Assembly: GCF_013385825.1 (NCBI RefSeq)
Contig: NZ_JACAPG010000014.1
Coordinates: forward strand, 434,001-498,000
DNA length: 64,000 nt
Direction: 5' to 3'
Source of the DNA: Pseudomonas reactans
GTDB lineage: Bacteria; Pseudomonadota; Gammaproteobacteria; Pseudomonadales; Pseudomonadaceae
Shown piece after piece: positions 52,675-62,399 of the stretch; the stretch's first letter is position 1; each line of letters begins with the position of its first letter. Both the position numbers and the translations under genes were made by a program. The notes below the pieces were generated by a model. The model saw only the letters and a list, made by a program, of their open reading frames with translations. It searched no databases and had not been told where the DNA came from.

Positions 52675-53574
52675 ATGACCATCCTTGAGCAGAACCTGCG
52701 CGGCACAGCCATTCCGGCCAGCCAACCGCTGTGGCGTCGCCGCAGCCGATGGCAACGCGCGACAACGGTGTTGTTGCCCTTGCTGCGACGGCCTGGTTTC
52801 AGCCTGGCGCTGGTGCTGGTGCTGTTCGCACTGGTCTCAGCCGTGGCGCCACACCTACTGACAAGCTTTGACCCTTACGCCACCTCGCCCGTCGACAAGC
52901 TGCGCGCGCCAGGCCTCACCCACTGGTTTGGCACCGATGAACTGGGCCGCGACCTGTTTACCCGGGTGGTCTACGGTTCGAGCCTGTCGATGCTGGCCGC
53001 TTCGCTGGCCGTCGGCATCGCCCTGCTCGGCGGCTTGGGGCTGGGCATTCTGTCGGGCTTTGCCGGCGGGCGTATCGACTCGGTGATCATGCGCTTCGTT
53101 GATGTCCTGCTGGCCTTGCCCGGCGTGTTGCTGGCCCTGGCGATTGTCACGGCGATCGGCTTCGGCACCGTACCGGTGGCCATCGCGGTGGGCGTCGGGA
53201 TCATTCCGGGGTTCGCCCGCACCACCCGCGCCGAGGTGTTGCGGGTCAAGACGTTGCCCTATGTGGAAGCCGCGCGCCTGGGCGGTGCAAGTTGGGGGCG
53301 TACGTTGCTGCGCCACATCCTGCCCAATGCCTGGGGCCCGGTGGCAGTGTTGGCGACGCTCGACTTTGGCGCTGCGATCCTGGCGACCGCGGGGCTGAGC
53401 TTCCTCGGTTTTGGCGCGGTGCCCCCTGCCGCCGAGTGGGGCACGCTGATTGCCAATGGCCGACACTTCCTGATCACCGCCCCGTGGGTGTCCCTGCTAC
53501 CAGGCCTGTTCCTGGTGGCCGTGGTGTTCAGTCTCAACCATATCGCCCGCACCTTCGAGGAAACCCAGCGATGA
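52675..53574 (+). CDS. ABC transporter permease, DppC-like
   Basis: Second inner-membrane permease, 299 residues, with the DppC/OppC N-terminal extension and the typical HWFGTDELGRDLFTRVVYGSSLSM. The EAA loop reads EAARLGGASWGRTLLRHILPN. It begins three bases after the previous stop and overlaps the next gene by four bases. Confidence 0.92.
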   Translation: MTILEQNLRGTAIPASQPLWRRRSRWQRATTVLLPLLRRPGFSLALVLVLFALVSAVAPHLLTSFDPYATSPVDKLRAPGLTHWFGTDELGRDLFTRVVYGSSLSMLAASLAVGIALLGGLGLGILSGFAGGRIDSVIMRFVDVLLALPGVLLALAIVTAIGFGTVPVAIAVGVGIIPGFARTTRAEVLRVKTLPYVEAARLGGASWGRTLLRHILPNAWGPVAVLATLDFGAAILATAGLSFLGFGAVPPAAEWGTLIANGRHFLITAPWVSLLPGLFLVAVVFSLNHIARTFEETQR

Positions 53575-55184
53575 ATGCTTTAGTGGATATTCGCCAACTC
53601 AGTGTCCGCTATCGGCACGGCAACACGGCGGTCAATCGCCTGTCCTTGCGCATCGCCCAGGGCGAGACCGTGGCGATTGTCGGCGAGTCCGGCTCCGGCA
53701 AATCGACCCTGGCCAACACCATCCTGGGGCTATTGCCGGACAGTGCGCAGATCACCGCCGGCCAACTGTGGGTAGACGGCCAGGACCTGACCCACGCCAG
53801 TGAACGCCAAAAGCGTGCCTTGCGCGGCCGCACCATCGGCCTGGTGCCCCAGGATCCGATGGTCAGCCTCAACCCCACATTGCGCGTGGGCCAGCAAATC
53901 GCCGAGGCGCTGGTGCTGGCCAAAGGCAAACGCTACCCCGCTGTCGATGCAGACATTGTCGAGCTGCTGCAACAGGTGGGTATCGACAAGCCCGTGCTGC
54001 GCGCACGCCAGTATCCCCATGAACTGTCCGGCGGCATGCGCCAACGCGTGCTGATCGCCATTGCCCTGGCCGGCAACCCACGCCTGATCATCGCCGACGA
54101 GCCCACCAGCGCCCTCGACGTCACCGTGCAGCGCAAGATCCTCGACCACCTGCAACGCCTGGTCAGCGAGCGTGGGATTTCGCTGTTGATCATCACCCAC
54201 GACCTGGGTGTTGCCACAGACCGCGCCGACCGGATCTTGGTAATGCAACAAGGCGAACTGGTCGAACAGGGACCGCCACGGCAGATTCTCGATGCGCCGC
54301 AACACGACTACACTCGCGCGCTGATTGCCGCCGCCCCTGCTTTCGCCAAGCGGCGGGAACCGCTGATTCATATCGACCCGATGATAGAGCCCATCCTGAG
54401 CCTTGAAAACGTCGGCAAGACGTTCGCCTTGCCCAAGGTCAAGGGTGAAGACAACACATTCGTGGCCCTGGAAAACCTGAGCCTGGAGGTCTACCCCGGT
54501 CAGACTCTGGCCATCGTCGGCGAGTCCGGCTCGGGCAAGAGCACCGCGTTGCGCATCGCCTTGGGCCTGGAAAAACCGAGCACGGGCCAGGTCTGGTTTG
54601 AACAGCAGGACGTCACGCACCTGAGCTGGCGCGACTTCCGCCCGCTGCGCCAGCGCCTGCAACTGGTGCAACAAAACCCATTTGCCGCGCTGGACCCGCG
54701 TTTCACGGTGTTCGATAGCATCGTCGAGCCGTTGGTGTCGTTCGGGCTGCTCAAGGGACCTGCGCTGGAACAGGCTGCGCGCGAGCTGATTTCCCGCGTA
54801 CACCTGCCAGTCAGCTTCCTGGACCGCCTGCCACGCGAATTGTCCGGCGGCCAATGCCAACGCGTCGCCATCGCCCGGGCCCTGGCGTTGAAGCCGCACC
54901 TGTTGCTGCTGGACGAGCCGGTGAGTGCGCTCGATGTATCGGTGCAGGCACACATTCTTGATTTGTTGGAAGAGTTGCAACGGGAGATGGGCATTGCGTA
55001 TGTGCTGGTGTCCCATGACCTGTCGGTGGTGGCCAACTTTGCCCATGAGGTGTTGGTGCTGCGCAATGGCCGGGTGATTGAACAGGGCTCGGTGGAGCGG
55101 ATATTCAATCGGCCGGCGAGTGATTACACGCGGGAGTTGATTGCGGCGATTCCTGGACGGCAAGTCACGGCAACTGCAGCGTGA
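53571..55184 (+). CDS. Fused double ATP-binding protein, DppD-DppF-like
   Basis: A 537-residue protein carrying two complete ABC ATPase domains, replacing the separate DppD and DppF subunits. Domain 1 (residues about 1-260): Walker A GESGSGKST, signature LSGGMRQRV, Walker B LIIADEPTSALD. Domain 2 (about 275-535): Walker A GESGSGKST, signature LSGGQCQRVAIARAL, Walker B LLLLDEPVSALD. Such fusions are common in this family (GsiA, YejF). Energises the importer made with the two permeases. ATG at 53571 overlaps the previous stop. Confidence 0.94.
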   Translation: MNALVDIRQLSVRYRHGNTAVNRLSLRIAQGETVAIVGESGSGKSTLANTILGLLPDSAQITAGQLWVDGQDLTHASERQKRALRGRTIGLVPQDPMVSLNPTLRVGQQIAEALVLAKGKRYPAVDADIVELLQQVGIDKPVLRARQYPHELSGGMRQRVLIAIALAGNPRLIIADEPTSALDVTVQRKILDHLQRLVSERGISLLIITHDLGVATDRADRILVMQQGELVEQGPPRQILDAPQHDYTRALIAAAPAFAKRREPLIHIDPMIEPILSLENVGKTFALPKVKGEDNTFVALENLSLEVYPGQTLAIVGESGSGKSTALRIALGLEKPSTGQVWFEQQDVTHLSWRDFRPLRQRLQLVQQNPFAALDPRFTVFDSIVEPLVSFGLLKGPALEQAARELISRVHLPVSFLDRLPRELSGGQCQRVAIARALALKPHLLLLDEPVSALDVSVQAHILDLLEELQREMGIAYVLVSHDLSVVANFAHEVLVLRNGRVIEQGSVERIFNRPASDYTRELIAAIPGRQVTATAA

Positions 55185-55258
55185 GACCTGTGAATCACGC
55201 CCCCCCACAGAACATGGGCATTACAGGATTTCACCAGAGGATCAACCAACCTCTCGGT

Positions 55259-56155
55259 TCAAGTCTTCGGTTGTTCCGGAAAAAACCTGTAATAACCTGC
55301 GATGGCCGCGTTCCGGCAAGCCTGCCACTCGTCACGATGAGCGCGAACGAACTGCTGAACGCTAACCAGAGGATAATTCGCATCTACCGCCGTGACGGGC
55401 TCACCTGTTTCCATATTAAACGAGTGGGTCGTGCCTGCGCCCCGCACCGTCAGATAGATAGGTGCATTCGGGTTCTCACAGATAACCATCGCCTTAGGAG
55501 CCTCGAACCTGTTCGATGCGGTGAGCACACCCGCAAGCAGCGCATTGATTTGCGCGCTGGCACAGCCGAAACCTGCCGCTTGCATATCGGCGCGGCCGTG
55601 CGCTTCAAAATCGTAGGGAACATAGCCGTCCTGTGTCAGGTAGCTGACCTCCCGGATCAACTTCGCAGGAATGGGCCCTCGATGCAGGTACCAGCAATGT
55701 TCTTCAGTATTACCCGTCAGGCTCAGCTCGTGCTGCAACGCCTCATCTGTCAACTCAGTGACATCCATGTTGGCGCTCAAGCCGACGTACTTACCGAATA
55801 AAGCGGGTATACCGAGCCATCGATACAACTCTAAGAAGCTGACCAAACCCACCTTTTTTGCCCGGTCATAATTCTCCAAATCGTCGGAATCAATCATGAT
55901 CCTGACTCTGGATTTATCTTGGGAAAGGTTGTTCTTTGGCTTTCGTCCCTCGATAGATTCCACGTACGCAAGCTGTTGCTCTGTGAGTTCTACTGTCTCT
56001 TGGGGAACGCCAGTACCTTCAGGGTAAGTACTGGTTGTCAACCAAGTGTACCCAGTGAGTGGCGCCTCCTCGGGGATGGGCACATGCCCAAAACGCAGGG
56101 CGTCCGAAATGATGCTTTCTGCCAAAGGCACGGCAGTAAAGTGATAGAGCTTCAT
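55259..56155 (-). CDS. Unrecognised protein with LYHFT/WLTTS N-terminus
   Basis: A 298-residue protein with no signal peptide or membrane segment. It starts MKLYHFTAVPLAESII and continues with TGYTWLTTS about 30 residues later. This KLYHFT ... VWLTT layout is seen in some ADP-ribosyltransferase-like and toxin/effector-related families, but I see no certain catalytic triad, so this is only a hint. The remaining two thirds (with HCWYLHRGPIPAKLI) are unknown to me. The start at 56155 suits the family-like beginning but has a poor Shine-Dalgarno sequence; an in-frame GTG at 56194 is an alternative. It is a single gene, AT-richer than its neighbours, between two ordinary operons, which suggests acquisition. 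Confidence 0.65.
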   Translation of the reverse strand: MKLYHFTAVPLAESIISDALRFGHVPIPEEAPLTGYTWLTTSTYPEGTGVPQETVELTEQQLAYVESIEGRKPKNNLSQDKSRVRIMIDSDDLENYDRAKKVGLVSFLELYRWLGIPALFGKYVGLSANMDVTELTDEALQHELSLTGNTEEHCWYLHRGPIPAKLIREVSYLTQDGYVPYDFEAHGRADMQAAGFGCASAQINALLAGVLTASNRFEAPKAMVICENPNAPIYLTVRGAGTTHSFNMETGEPVTAVDANYPLVSVQQFVRAHRDEWQACRNAAIAGYYRFFPEQPKT

Positions 56156-56311
56156 AAGTGGGAGGTCTATTCCTGATAGATGGCACAATGACACCTGGCC
56201 GAGGAATATTAGTGAGCTGAAAATTTGACGTCAAATGTTATGCACCCAAACCCAGCAGCCGGCATCCTTCACAAGCCGACGTCTTTACGAGCCATGCAAA
56301 AGTCTTTTGCC

Positions 56312-56326
56312 ATCAAGCCCATTGAT
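56312..56326. promoter_or_regulatory. LysR-type box upstream of the mexE-like gene
   Basis: ATCAA-N5-TTGAT is a perfect inverted repeat with the T-N11-A core of LysR sites. It partly fits the MexT box of P. aeruginosa (ATCA-N5-GTCGAT-N4-ACYAT): 10 of 15 defined positions. A mexT-like gene is not in the window. It lies about 150 bases before the proposed start codon. Confidence 0.4.
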
Positions 56327-56372
56327 AGCCCCCTAACGAAACCCCCATGCTAGAGGGCTAATCTCGCGCTTA

Positions 56373-56389
56373 TATCATTCCGAATGATA
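56373..56389. promoter_or_regulatory. 17-base palindrome upstream of the mexE-like gene
   Basis: TATCATTC-C-GAATGATA is a perfect 8-1-8 palindrome 84 bases before the proposed mexE-like start. It is a strong candidate operator for a dimeric repressor or activator, separate from the LysR-type box. Confidence 0.5.
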
Positions 56390-56473
56390 GTTACCTTTGC
56401 TTCATTCGATTCGTGACATAGCACATCGCCGCGCATGATCCGCCCATCTCAAATACATTGGCGGATGCACCTC

Positions 56474-57715
56474 ATGGAACAGTCACTCAAACATTTGCGC
56501 TTCCCCCTGGCGATTTTGGCCGTGGTGGTGATGAGCGCGTGCGGCAAGACCCCGGACCAAGCGGCCGCCATGCCAGCTGCCAAAGTCAGCGTGGCCAAGG
56601 TGCTGGAGCAACCGGTCAACGAGTGGGATGAGTTCACCGGTCGTCTGGAAGCGCCGGAAACCGTGCAGATCCGTCCGCGCGTGTCCGGCCAGATTGACCA
56701 GGTCGCGTTCATCGAAGGCGCTTTGGTCAAGAAAGGCGACCTGCTGTTCCAGATCGACCCGCGTCCGTTCCAGGCGGAAGTGCGCCGCCTTGAGGCCCAG
56801 TTGCAACAAACCCGTGCCGCGGCCACCCGCAGCGATAACGAAGCTCAACGCGGCGAACGCCTGCGCCAGAGCAATGCGATTTCCGCCGAACTGGCCGACT
56901 CGCGCACCACCGCCGCCCAGGAAGCTCGCGCCGCTGTCGCCGGGATTCAGGCGCAGTTGGACCTGGCCAAGCTGAACCTGAGCTTCACCCGCGTGACGTC
57001 GCCGATCAGCGGCCGTGTCAGCCGTGCCGAAATCACCGCCGGCAACCTGGTGACCGCTGATGTCACCGCGCTGACCAGTGTGGTCTCCACTGACAAGGTC
57101 TACGCCTACTTCGACGCCGATGAGCGTGTGTTCCTCAAGTACACCGAACTGGCTCGCCAAGGCCGTCGCGGTGCGACCACTCCGGTTTACCTGGGCCTGT
57201 CCAACGAAACCGGCAACCCGCACCTGGGCCAGATGAACTTCGTCGACAACCAGGTCAACCCGGCCACTGGCACCATCCGCGGTCGTGCCGTGTTCGACAA
57301 CAGCAAGGGCGAATACACCCCTGGCCTGTACGCCCGCCTCAAGCTGGTCGGCAGCGGCACCTACTCCGCCGTGCTGATCAACGACGAAGCCGTCGGCACC
57401 GACCTCGGCAAGAAGTTCGTACTGGTGATGGAAGGCGACAAGCCGGCGTATCGCTCGGTAGAACTGGGGCCGAAAATCGAAGGTTTGCGCATCGTGCGCA
57501 GCGGCCTCAATAAAGAAGACACCATCATCGTCAAGGGCCTGCAACGCGTGCGCCCAGGATCGCCGGTCGCCCCGGAAACCATTCCGATGGCCAGCAAGGA
57601 AACCCTCGCCGCCTTGGCCCAACAACGACAAGCGCTTGAAGCCAGCAACCTGGAACAAGTAACGCCGGATAAAGCCGCGCCGAAACTTGCCAGCGCTGCG
57701 ACTCCACGCGGTTAA
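56474..57715 (+). CDS. mexE: RND efflux periplasmic adaptor, MexE-like
   Basis: Periplasmic adaptor (membrane fusion) lipoprotein of 413 residues. The start MEQSLKHLRFPLAILAVVVMSACGK (56474) matches what I recall of MexE of P. aeruginosa and gives a lipobox VMSAC; longer in-frame starts at 56435 and 56465 are unlikely. Body motifs NEWDEFTGRLEAPETV, GALVKKGDLLFQIDPRPF and DNQVNPATGTIRGRAVFDN are of the MexE type. In P. aeruginosa MexEF-OprN exports chloramphenicol, fluoroquinolones and trimethoprim, and quorum-sensing precursors. First gene of the operon with mexF- and oprN-like genes. Confidence 0.92.
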   Translation: MEQSLKHLRFPLAILAVVVMSACGKTPDQAAAMPAAKVSVAKVLEQPVNEWDEFTGRLEAPETVQIRPRVSGQIDQVAFIEGALVKKGDLLFQIDPRPFQAEVRRLEAQLQQTRAAATRSDNEAQRGERLRQSNAISAELADSRTTAAQEARAAVAGIQAQLDLAKLNLSFTRVTSPISGRVSRAEITAGNLVTADVTALTSVVSTDKVYAYFDADERVFLKYTELARQGRRGATTPVYLGLSNETGNPHLGQMNFVDNQVNPATGTIRGRAVFDNSKGEYTPGLYARLKLVGSGTYSAVLINDEAVGTDLGKKFVLVMEGDKPAYRSVELGPKIEGLRIVRSGLNKEDTIIVKGLQRVRPGSPVAPETIPMASKETLAALAQQRQALEASNLEQVTPDKAAPKLASAATPRG

Positions 57716-57730
57716 GGGATACGACTCAAC

Positions 57731-60700
57731 ATGAATTTTTCCAAGTTCTTCATTTCGCGGCCGATCTTCGCAGCGGTGCTTTCGCTGCTGATCCTGATCG
57801 CCGGTGCGATCTCGCTGTTCCAACTGCCGATCAGCGAATACCCGGAAGTGGTGCCGCCGACCGTGGTGGTACGTGCCAACTTCCCGGGCGCCAACCCTAA
57901 AGTCATCGGTGAAACTGTGGCCGCGCCGCTGGAGCAGGCGATCACCGGCGTCGAGAACATGCTGTACATGTCCTCGCAGTCGACCGCCGACGGCAAGCTG
58001 ACCCTGACTATCACCTTCGCCCTGGGCACCGACCTGGACAACGCGCAGGTGCAAGTGCAAAACCGCGTGACCCGGACTCAGCCGAAACTGCCTGAGGAAG
58101 TGACGCGCATCGGTATCACCGTGGACAAGGCCTCCCCCGACCTGACCATGGTGGTGCACTTGACCTCCCCGGATCAGCGCTACGACATGCTCTACCTGTC
58201 CAACTACGCCTTGCTCAACGTGAAAGATGAGCTGGCGCGTCTGGGCGGTGTGGGTGACGTGCAACTGTTCGGGATGGGCGACTACTCGCTGCGTGTATGG
58301 CTGGACCCGAACAAGACTGCTTCGCGCAACCTGACGGCCACTGACGTGGTGACGGCAATCCGTGAGCAGAACCGTCAAGTCGCTGCCGGTGCGCTGGGTG
58401 CACAACCTGCACCGAGCGCCACCGCGTTCCAGTTGTCGGTGAACACCCAAGGTCGACTGGTGACCGAGGAAGAGTTCGAGAACATCATCATCCGCTCCGG
58501 CGAAAACGGTGAAATCACCCGCCTGAGAGACATTGCACGCGTGGAACTGGGCTCCAACCAGTACGCCCTGCGTTCGCTGCTCAACAATCAGCCAGCCGTG
58601 GCGATCCCGATCTTCCAGCGTCCAGGCTCCAACGCGATTCAGATCTCCAACGAAGTACGCGACAAGATGGAAGAGCTGAAAAAGGACTTCCCGCAAGGGA
58701 TGGACTACAGCATCGTCTATGACCCGACCATCTTCGTGCGCGGCTCCATCGAAGCGGTGGTTCACACCCTGTTCGAAGCGCTGATCCTGGTGGTGTTGGT
58801 GGTGATCCTGTTCCTGCAAACCTGGCGCGCCTCGATCATTCCGTTGGTGGCAGTGCCGGTATCCTTGATCGGTACGTTTGCGGTAATGCACCTGTTTGGC
58901 TTCTCGCTCAATGCGCTGTCCTTGTTCGGCCTGGTACTGGCGATCGGTATCGTGGTGGACGACGCCATCGTGGTGGTGGAGAACGTCGAGCGGAACATCG
59001 AGCTGGGATTGGAACCGTTCCCGGCCACTGAAAAAGCCATGAGCGAAGTGACCGGCCCGATCATCGCCACCGCCTTGGTACTGTGTGCGGTATTCGTGCC
59101 AGCGGCGTTCATCAGCGGCTTGACCGGGCAGTTCTATAAGCAGTTCGCCTTGACCATTGCGATCTCGACGGTGATCTCGGCCTTCAACTCACTGACCCTG
59201 TCCCCTGCCCTGGCGGCGGTATTGCTCAAGAGCCACAACGCGCCGAAGGATGGTTTCTCCAAGTTCCTCGACAAGTTGCTGGGCGGCTGGTTGTTCAAAC
59301 CGTTCAACCGCTTCTTCGAAAAGGCCAGCCATGGCTATGTCGGCACCGTACGCCGCGTGATCCGTGGCAGTGGTATCGCGCTGTTCCTGTACGCCGGGTT
59401 GATGGTCCTGACCTGGCTGGGCTTTGCCCACACCCCGACCGGTTTCGTACCGGCCCAGGATAAGCAATACCTGGTGGCCTTCGCCCAATTGCCGGACGCC
59501 GCGAGCCTGGACCGCACCGAAGACGTGATCAAGCGCATGTCCGACATCGCGCTGAAACAACCCGGCGTAGAGAGCGCCGTAGCCTTCCCGGGCCTGTCGA
59601 TCAACGGTTTCACCAACAGCCCGAACAGCGGCATCGTGTTCGTGACCTTGAAGCCGTTCGACGAACGTAAAGACCCGAGCATGTCTGCCGGTGCGATTGC
59701 CGGTGCACTGAACGGCAAGTACAGCAGCATCCAGGAAGCCTACATGGCGATCTTCCCACCGCCGCCGGTACAGGGCCTGGGTACGATTGGTGGTTTCCGC
59801 CTGCAGATCGAAGACCGTGGCAACCTGGGTTACGACGAGCTGTACAAAGAAGTGCAGAACATCATCACCAAGAGCCGCACCACGCCGGAACTGTTCGGCC
59901 TGTTCACCAGCTACACGGTCAACGTGCCCCAGGTCGATGCTGCCATCGACCGTGAAAAGGCCAAGACCCACGGCGTGGCGATCAGCGACATCTTCGACAC
60001 CCTGCAGATCTACCTGGGCTCGTTGTATGCCAACGACTTCAACCGCTTCGGCCGGACCTACCAGGTCAACGTGCAGGCTGAGCAGCAGTTCCGCCTGGAC
60101 GAAGACCAGATCGGCCAGTTGAAAGTGCGCAACAACAAAGGCGAGATGATCCCGCTGGCGACCTTCATCAAGGTCAGCGACACCTCCGGGCCGGACCGCG
60201 TGATGCACTACAACGGCTTCATCACCGCAGAAATCAACGGCAACGCTGCACCGGGCTACAGCTCGGGCCAGGCAGAAGCGGCGATCGAGAAACTGCTGAA
60301 AGAAGAACTGCCCAACGGCATGACCTACGAGTGGACCGACCTGACCTATCAGCAAATCCTCTCGGGCAACACCGCGCTGTTCGTGTTCCCGCTCTGCGTA
60401 CTGCTGGCGTTCCTGGTACTGGCGGCTCAATACGAAAGCTGGAGCCTGCCATTGGCGGTGATCCTGATCGTACCGATGACGCTGCTGTCGGCGATTACCG
60501 GGGTGATCATCTCGGGTGGCGACAACAACATCTTCACCCAGATCGGCTTGATCGTACTGGTGGGCCTGGCGTGTAAGAACGCGATTCTGATCGTCGAGTT
60601 CGCCAAGGACAAACAGGCAGAAGGCCTCGACCCGCTCGCTGCGGTACTGGAAGCCTGCCGTCTGCGTCTGCGGCCGATCCTGATGACCTCGTTCGCCTTC

Positions 60701-60910
60701 ATCATGGGTGTGGTGCCCCTGGTGTTGTCCAGCGGTGCCGGTGCCGAGATGCGTCATGCCATGGGTGTGGCGGTGTTCTCCGGGATGATCGGTGTGACCT
60801 TCTTCGGTCTCTTGCTGACGCCAGTGTTCTACGTACTGATCCGTCGCTATGTGGAGCGCCAAGAGGCACGCAAAACGGCCAAGGCCTTGAAGCTGGAGAC
60901 ACAGCAATGA
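57731..60910 (+). CDS. mexF: RND efflux inner-membrane pump, MexF-like
   Basis: Proton-driven hydrophobe/amphiphile RND transporter of 1059 residues with two repeats of six membrane helices and two large periplasmic loops. Starts MNFSKFFISRPIFAAVLSLLILIAG; the helix 4 proton-relay segment GIVVDDAIVVVENVERN holds the two essential Asp residues. The overall sequence is MexF-type. Begins 15 bases after the adaptor gene; overlaps the outer-membrane gene by four bases. Confidence 0.95.
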   Translation: MNFSKFFISRPIFAAVLSLLILIAGAISLFQLPISEYPEVVPPTVVVRANFPGANPKVIGETVAAPLEQAITGVENMLYMSSQSTADGKLTLTITFALGTDLDNAQVQVQNRVTRTQPKLPEEVTRIGITVDKASPDLTMVVHLTSPDQRYDMLYLSNYALLNVKDELARLGGVGDVQLFGMGDYSLRVWLDPNKTASRNLTATDVVTAIREQNRQVAAGALGAQPAPSATAFQLSVNTQGRLVTEEEFENIIIRSGENGEITRLRDIARVELGSNQYALRSLLNNQPAVAIPIFQRPGSNAIQISNEVRDKMEELKKDFPQGMDYSIVYDPTIFVRGSIEAVVHTLFEALILVVLVVILFLQTWRASIIPLVAVPVSLIGTFAVMHLFGFSLNALSLFGLVLAIGIVVDDAIVVVENVERNIELGLEPFPATEKAMSEVTGPIIATALVLCAVFVPAAFISGLTGQFYKQFALTIAISTVISAFNSLTLSPALAAVLLKSHNAPKDGFSKFLDKLLGGWLFKPFNRFFEKASHGYVGTVRRVIRGSGIALFLYAGLMVLTWLGFAHTPTGFVPAQDKQYLVAFAQLPDAASLDRTEDVIKRMSDIALKQPGVESAVAFPGLSINGFTNSPNSGIVFVTLKPFDERKDPSMSAGAIAGALNGKYSSIQEAYMAIFPPPPVQGLGTIGGFRLQIEDRGNLGYDELYKEVQNIITKSRTTPELFGLFTSYTVNVPQVDAAIDREKAKTHGVAISDIFDTLQIYLGSLYANDFNRFGRTYQVNVQAEQQFRLDEDQIGQLKVRNNKGEMIPLATFIKVSDTSGPDRVMHYNGFITAEINGNAAPGYSSGQAEAAIEKLLKEELPNGMTYEWTDLTYQQILSGNTALFVFPLCVLLAFLVLAAQYESWSLPLAVILIVPMTLLSAITGVIISGGDNNIFTQIGLIVLVGLACKNAILIVEFAKDKQAEGLDPLAAVLEACRLRLRPILMTSFAFIMGVVPLVLSSGAGAEMRHAMGVAVFSGMIGVTFFGLLLTPVFYVLIRRYVERQEARKTAKALKLETQQ

Positions 60911-62322
60911 GTGTGAAAGTATTCCTGCCGAGCTTGCTGGTACTGGCGCTGAGCGCCTGTGCCGTAGGCCCGGACTACAAAGCCCAGACCCCGGAGGCGG
61001 CCAACATCACGGCCGCTGCCGATGCCAAAAAGTATGACCACGCCAAGTTCGAAGGCATCTGGTGGCAGCAGTTCGAAGACCCGACCCTCAACCAGTTGGT
61101 GACCCAATCGCTGCAGGGCAACCGTGACTTGCGCGTCGCCTTTGCCCGCCTGCGGGCGGCCCGTGCGATCCGCGATGACGCCAGCAATGACGCCATGCCG
61201 ACCATCACCAGCCGGGTCAGCAGTGACCAGGGTAAAGGCCAAATTCCGGGCCAGACCACTAGCCGCGTCAAGACCGAGCGTTACGACCTCGGCCTGGACA
61301 TGGCCTGGGAACTGGACCTGTTCGGTCGCATCCAGCGCAACCTGGAAGCCACCGACGCCGACCAGCAAGCCGCCGAGGCTGACTTGTACCAGCTGCAAGT
61401 CACCATGATTGCCGAACTGGTGGATGCCTACGGCCAACTGCGTGGCGCGCAACTGCGTGAACGCATTGCCCTGGACAACCTGAAGAACCAGCAGGAATCG
61501 CGCACCATCACGGTCAGCCTGCGGGATGCCGGTGTGGGCGACCAACTCGACGTGGAGCGTGCCGACGCACGCCTCGCGGCAGTCGAAGCCAGCGTGCCGC
61601 AACTGCAGGCCGAACAAGTGCGCGAGCGCAACCGCATCGCCACCCTCCTCGGCCAGCGTCCGGACAAGCTGACCGTCGACCTGGGCCCGAAAGACCTGCC
61701 GGCGATTGCCAAGGCGTTGCCGATCGGTGATCCAGGGCAACTGCTGCAACGTCGCCCGGACATCCTCAGCGCTGAACGCAAACTGGCCGCTGCCACCGCG
61801 CGTATCGGCGTGGCCAAGGCCGACTTGTTCCCACGGGTCAGCCTCAGCGGCTTCCTTGGCTTCACCGCCGGGCGTGGTTCGCAGATCGGCTCGTCCGCCG
61901 CGAATGCCTGGGCCCTGGGCCCAAGCATCACCTGGGCAGCCTTCGACCTGGGCAGCGTGCGCGCCCGTTTGCGCGGCGCCGATGCCGAGGCAGATGGCGC
62001 CCTGGCGACCTACGAGCAACAAGTGTTGTTGGCCCTGGAAGAGTCCGAAAACGCCTTCAGCGACTACGGCAAGCGCCAGCAACGCTTGGTTTCGCTGATC
62101 CGCCAAAGCGAATCCAGTCGCGCCGCCGCCGACCTGGCCGCGATCCGCTACCGCGAAGGCACTGTGGACTTCCTGGTATTGCTCGACGCGCAACGTGAGC
62201 GCCTGGCCGCCGAAGACTCCCAGGCCCAGGCCGAAGTGGATTTGTATCGCGGCATCGTCGCGATCTACAAGGCATTGGGTGGTGGCTGGCAGCCGGACAC
62301 GGTGGTCGCCAGCGCCAAGTGA
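60907..62322 (+). CDS. oprN: RND efflux outer-membrane channel, OprN-like
   Basis: TolC-family outer-membrane factor lipoprotein, 471 residues: signal with lipobox ALSAC followed by AVGPDYKAQTP, the family hallmark, and two repeats of OEP helices (LRVAFARLRAARAIRDDASNDAMPTI; ATARIGVAKADLFPRVSLSG). Completes the MexEF-OprN-type tripartite pump. The gene is followed by a strong terminator. Confidence 0.94.
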   Translation: MSVKVFLPSLLVLALSACAVGPDYKAQTPEAANITAAADAKKYDHAKFEGIWWQQFEDPTLNQLVTQSLQGNRDLRVAFARLRAARAIRDDASNDAMPTITSRVSSDQGKGQIPGQTTSRVKTERYDLGLDMAWELDLFGRIQRNLEATDADQQAAEADLYQLQVTMIAELVDAYGQLRGAQLRERIALDNLKNQQESRTITVSLRDAGVGDQLDVERADARLAAVEASVPQLQAEQVRERNRIATLLGQRPDKLTVDLGPKDLPAIAKALPIGDPGQLLQRRPDILSAERKLAAATARIGVAKADLFPRVSLSGFLGFTAGRGSQIGSSAANAWALGPSITWAAFDLGSVRARLRGADAEADGALATYEQQVLLALEESENAFSDYGKRQQRLVSLIRQSESSRAAADLAAIRYREGTVDFLVLLDAQRERLAAEDSQAQAEVDLYRGIVAIYKALGGGWQPDTVVASAK

Positions 62323-62363
62323 TGTAAAGAGCTCCTTTGGTTGGTCGCATCCAGCCAATTTTT

Positions 62364-62399
62364 AGCCCTGCGGCCTATTCGGACGCGGGGCTTTTTTTC
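62364..62399 (+). terminator. Intrinsic terminator of the efflux operon
   Basis: AGCCCTGCG (62364-62372) pairs with CGCGGGGCT (62384-62392 region, one G-U pair), followed by a run of seven T. It lies about 40 bases after the oprN-like stop. Confidence 0.85.

Noticed and set aside
53730..55208. 492-residue minus-strand frame
   Set aside because: Antisense to the fused double ATPase gene, with no family features.
56483..58891. 802-residue minus-strand frame
   Set aside because: It is antisense to the mexE- and mexF-like genes; His/Gln/Gly-rich composition is typical of a shadow frame in high-GC DNA.
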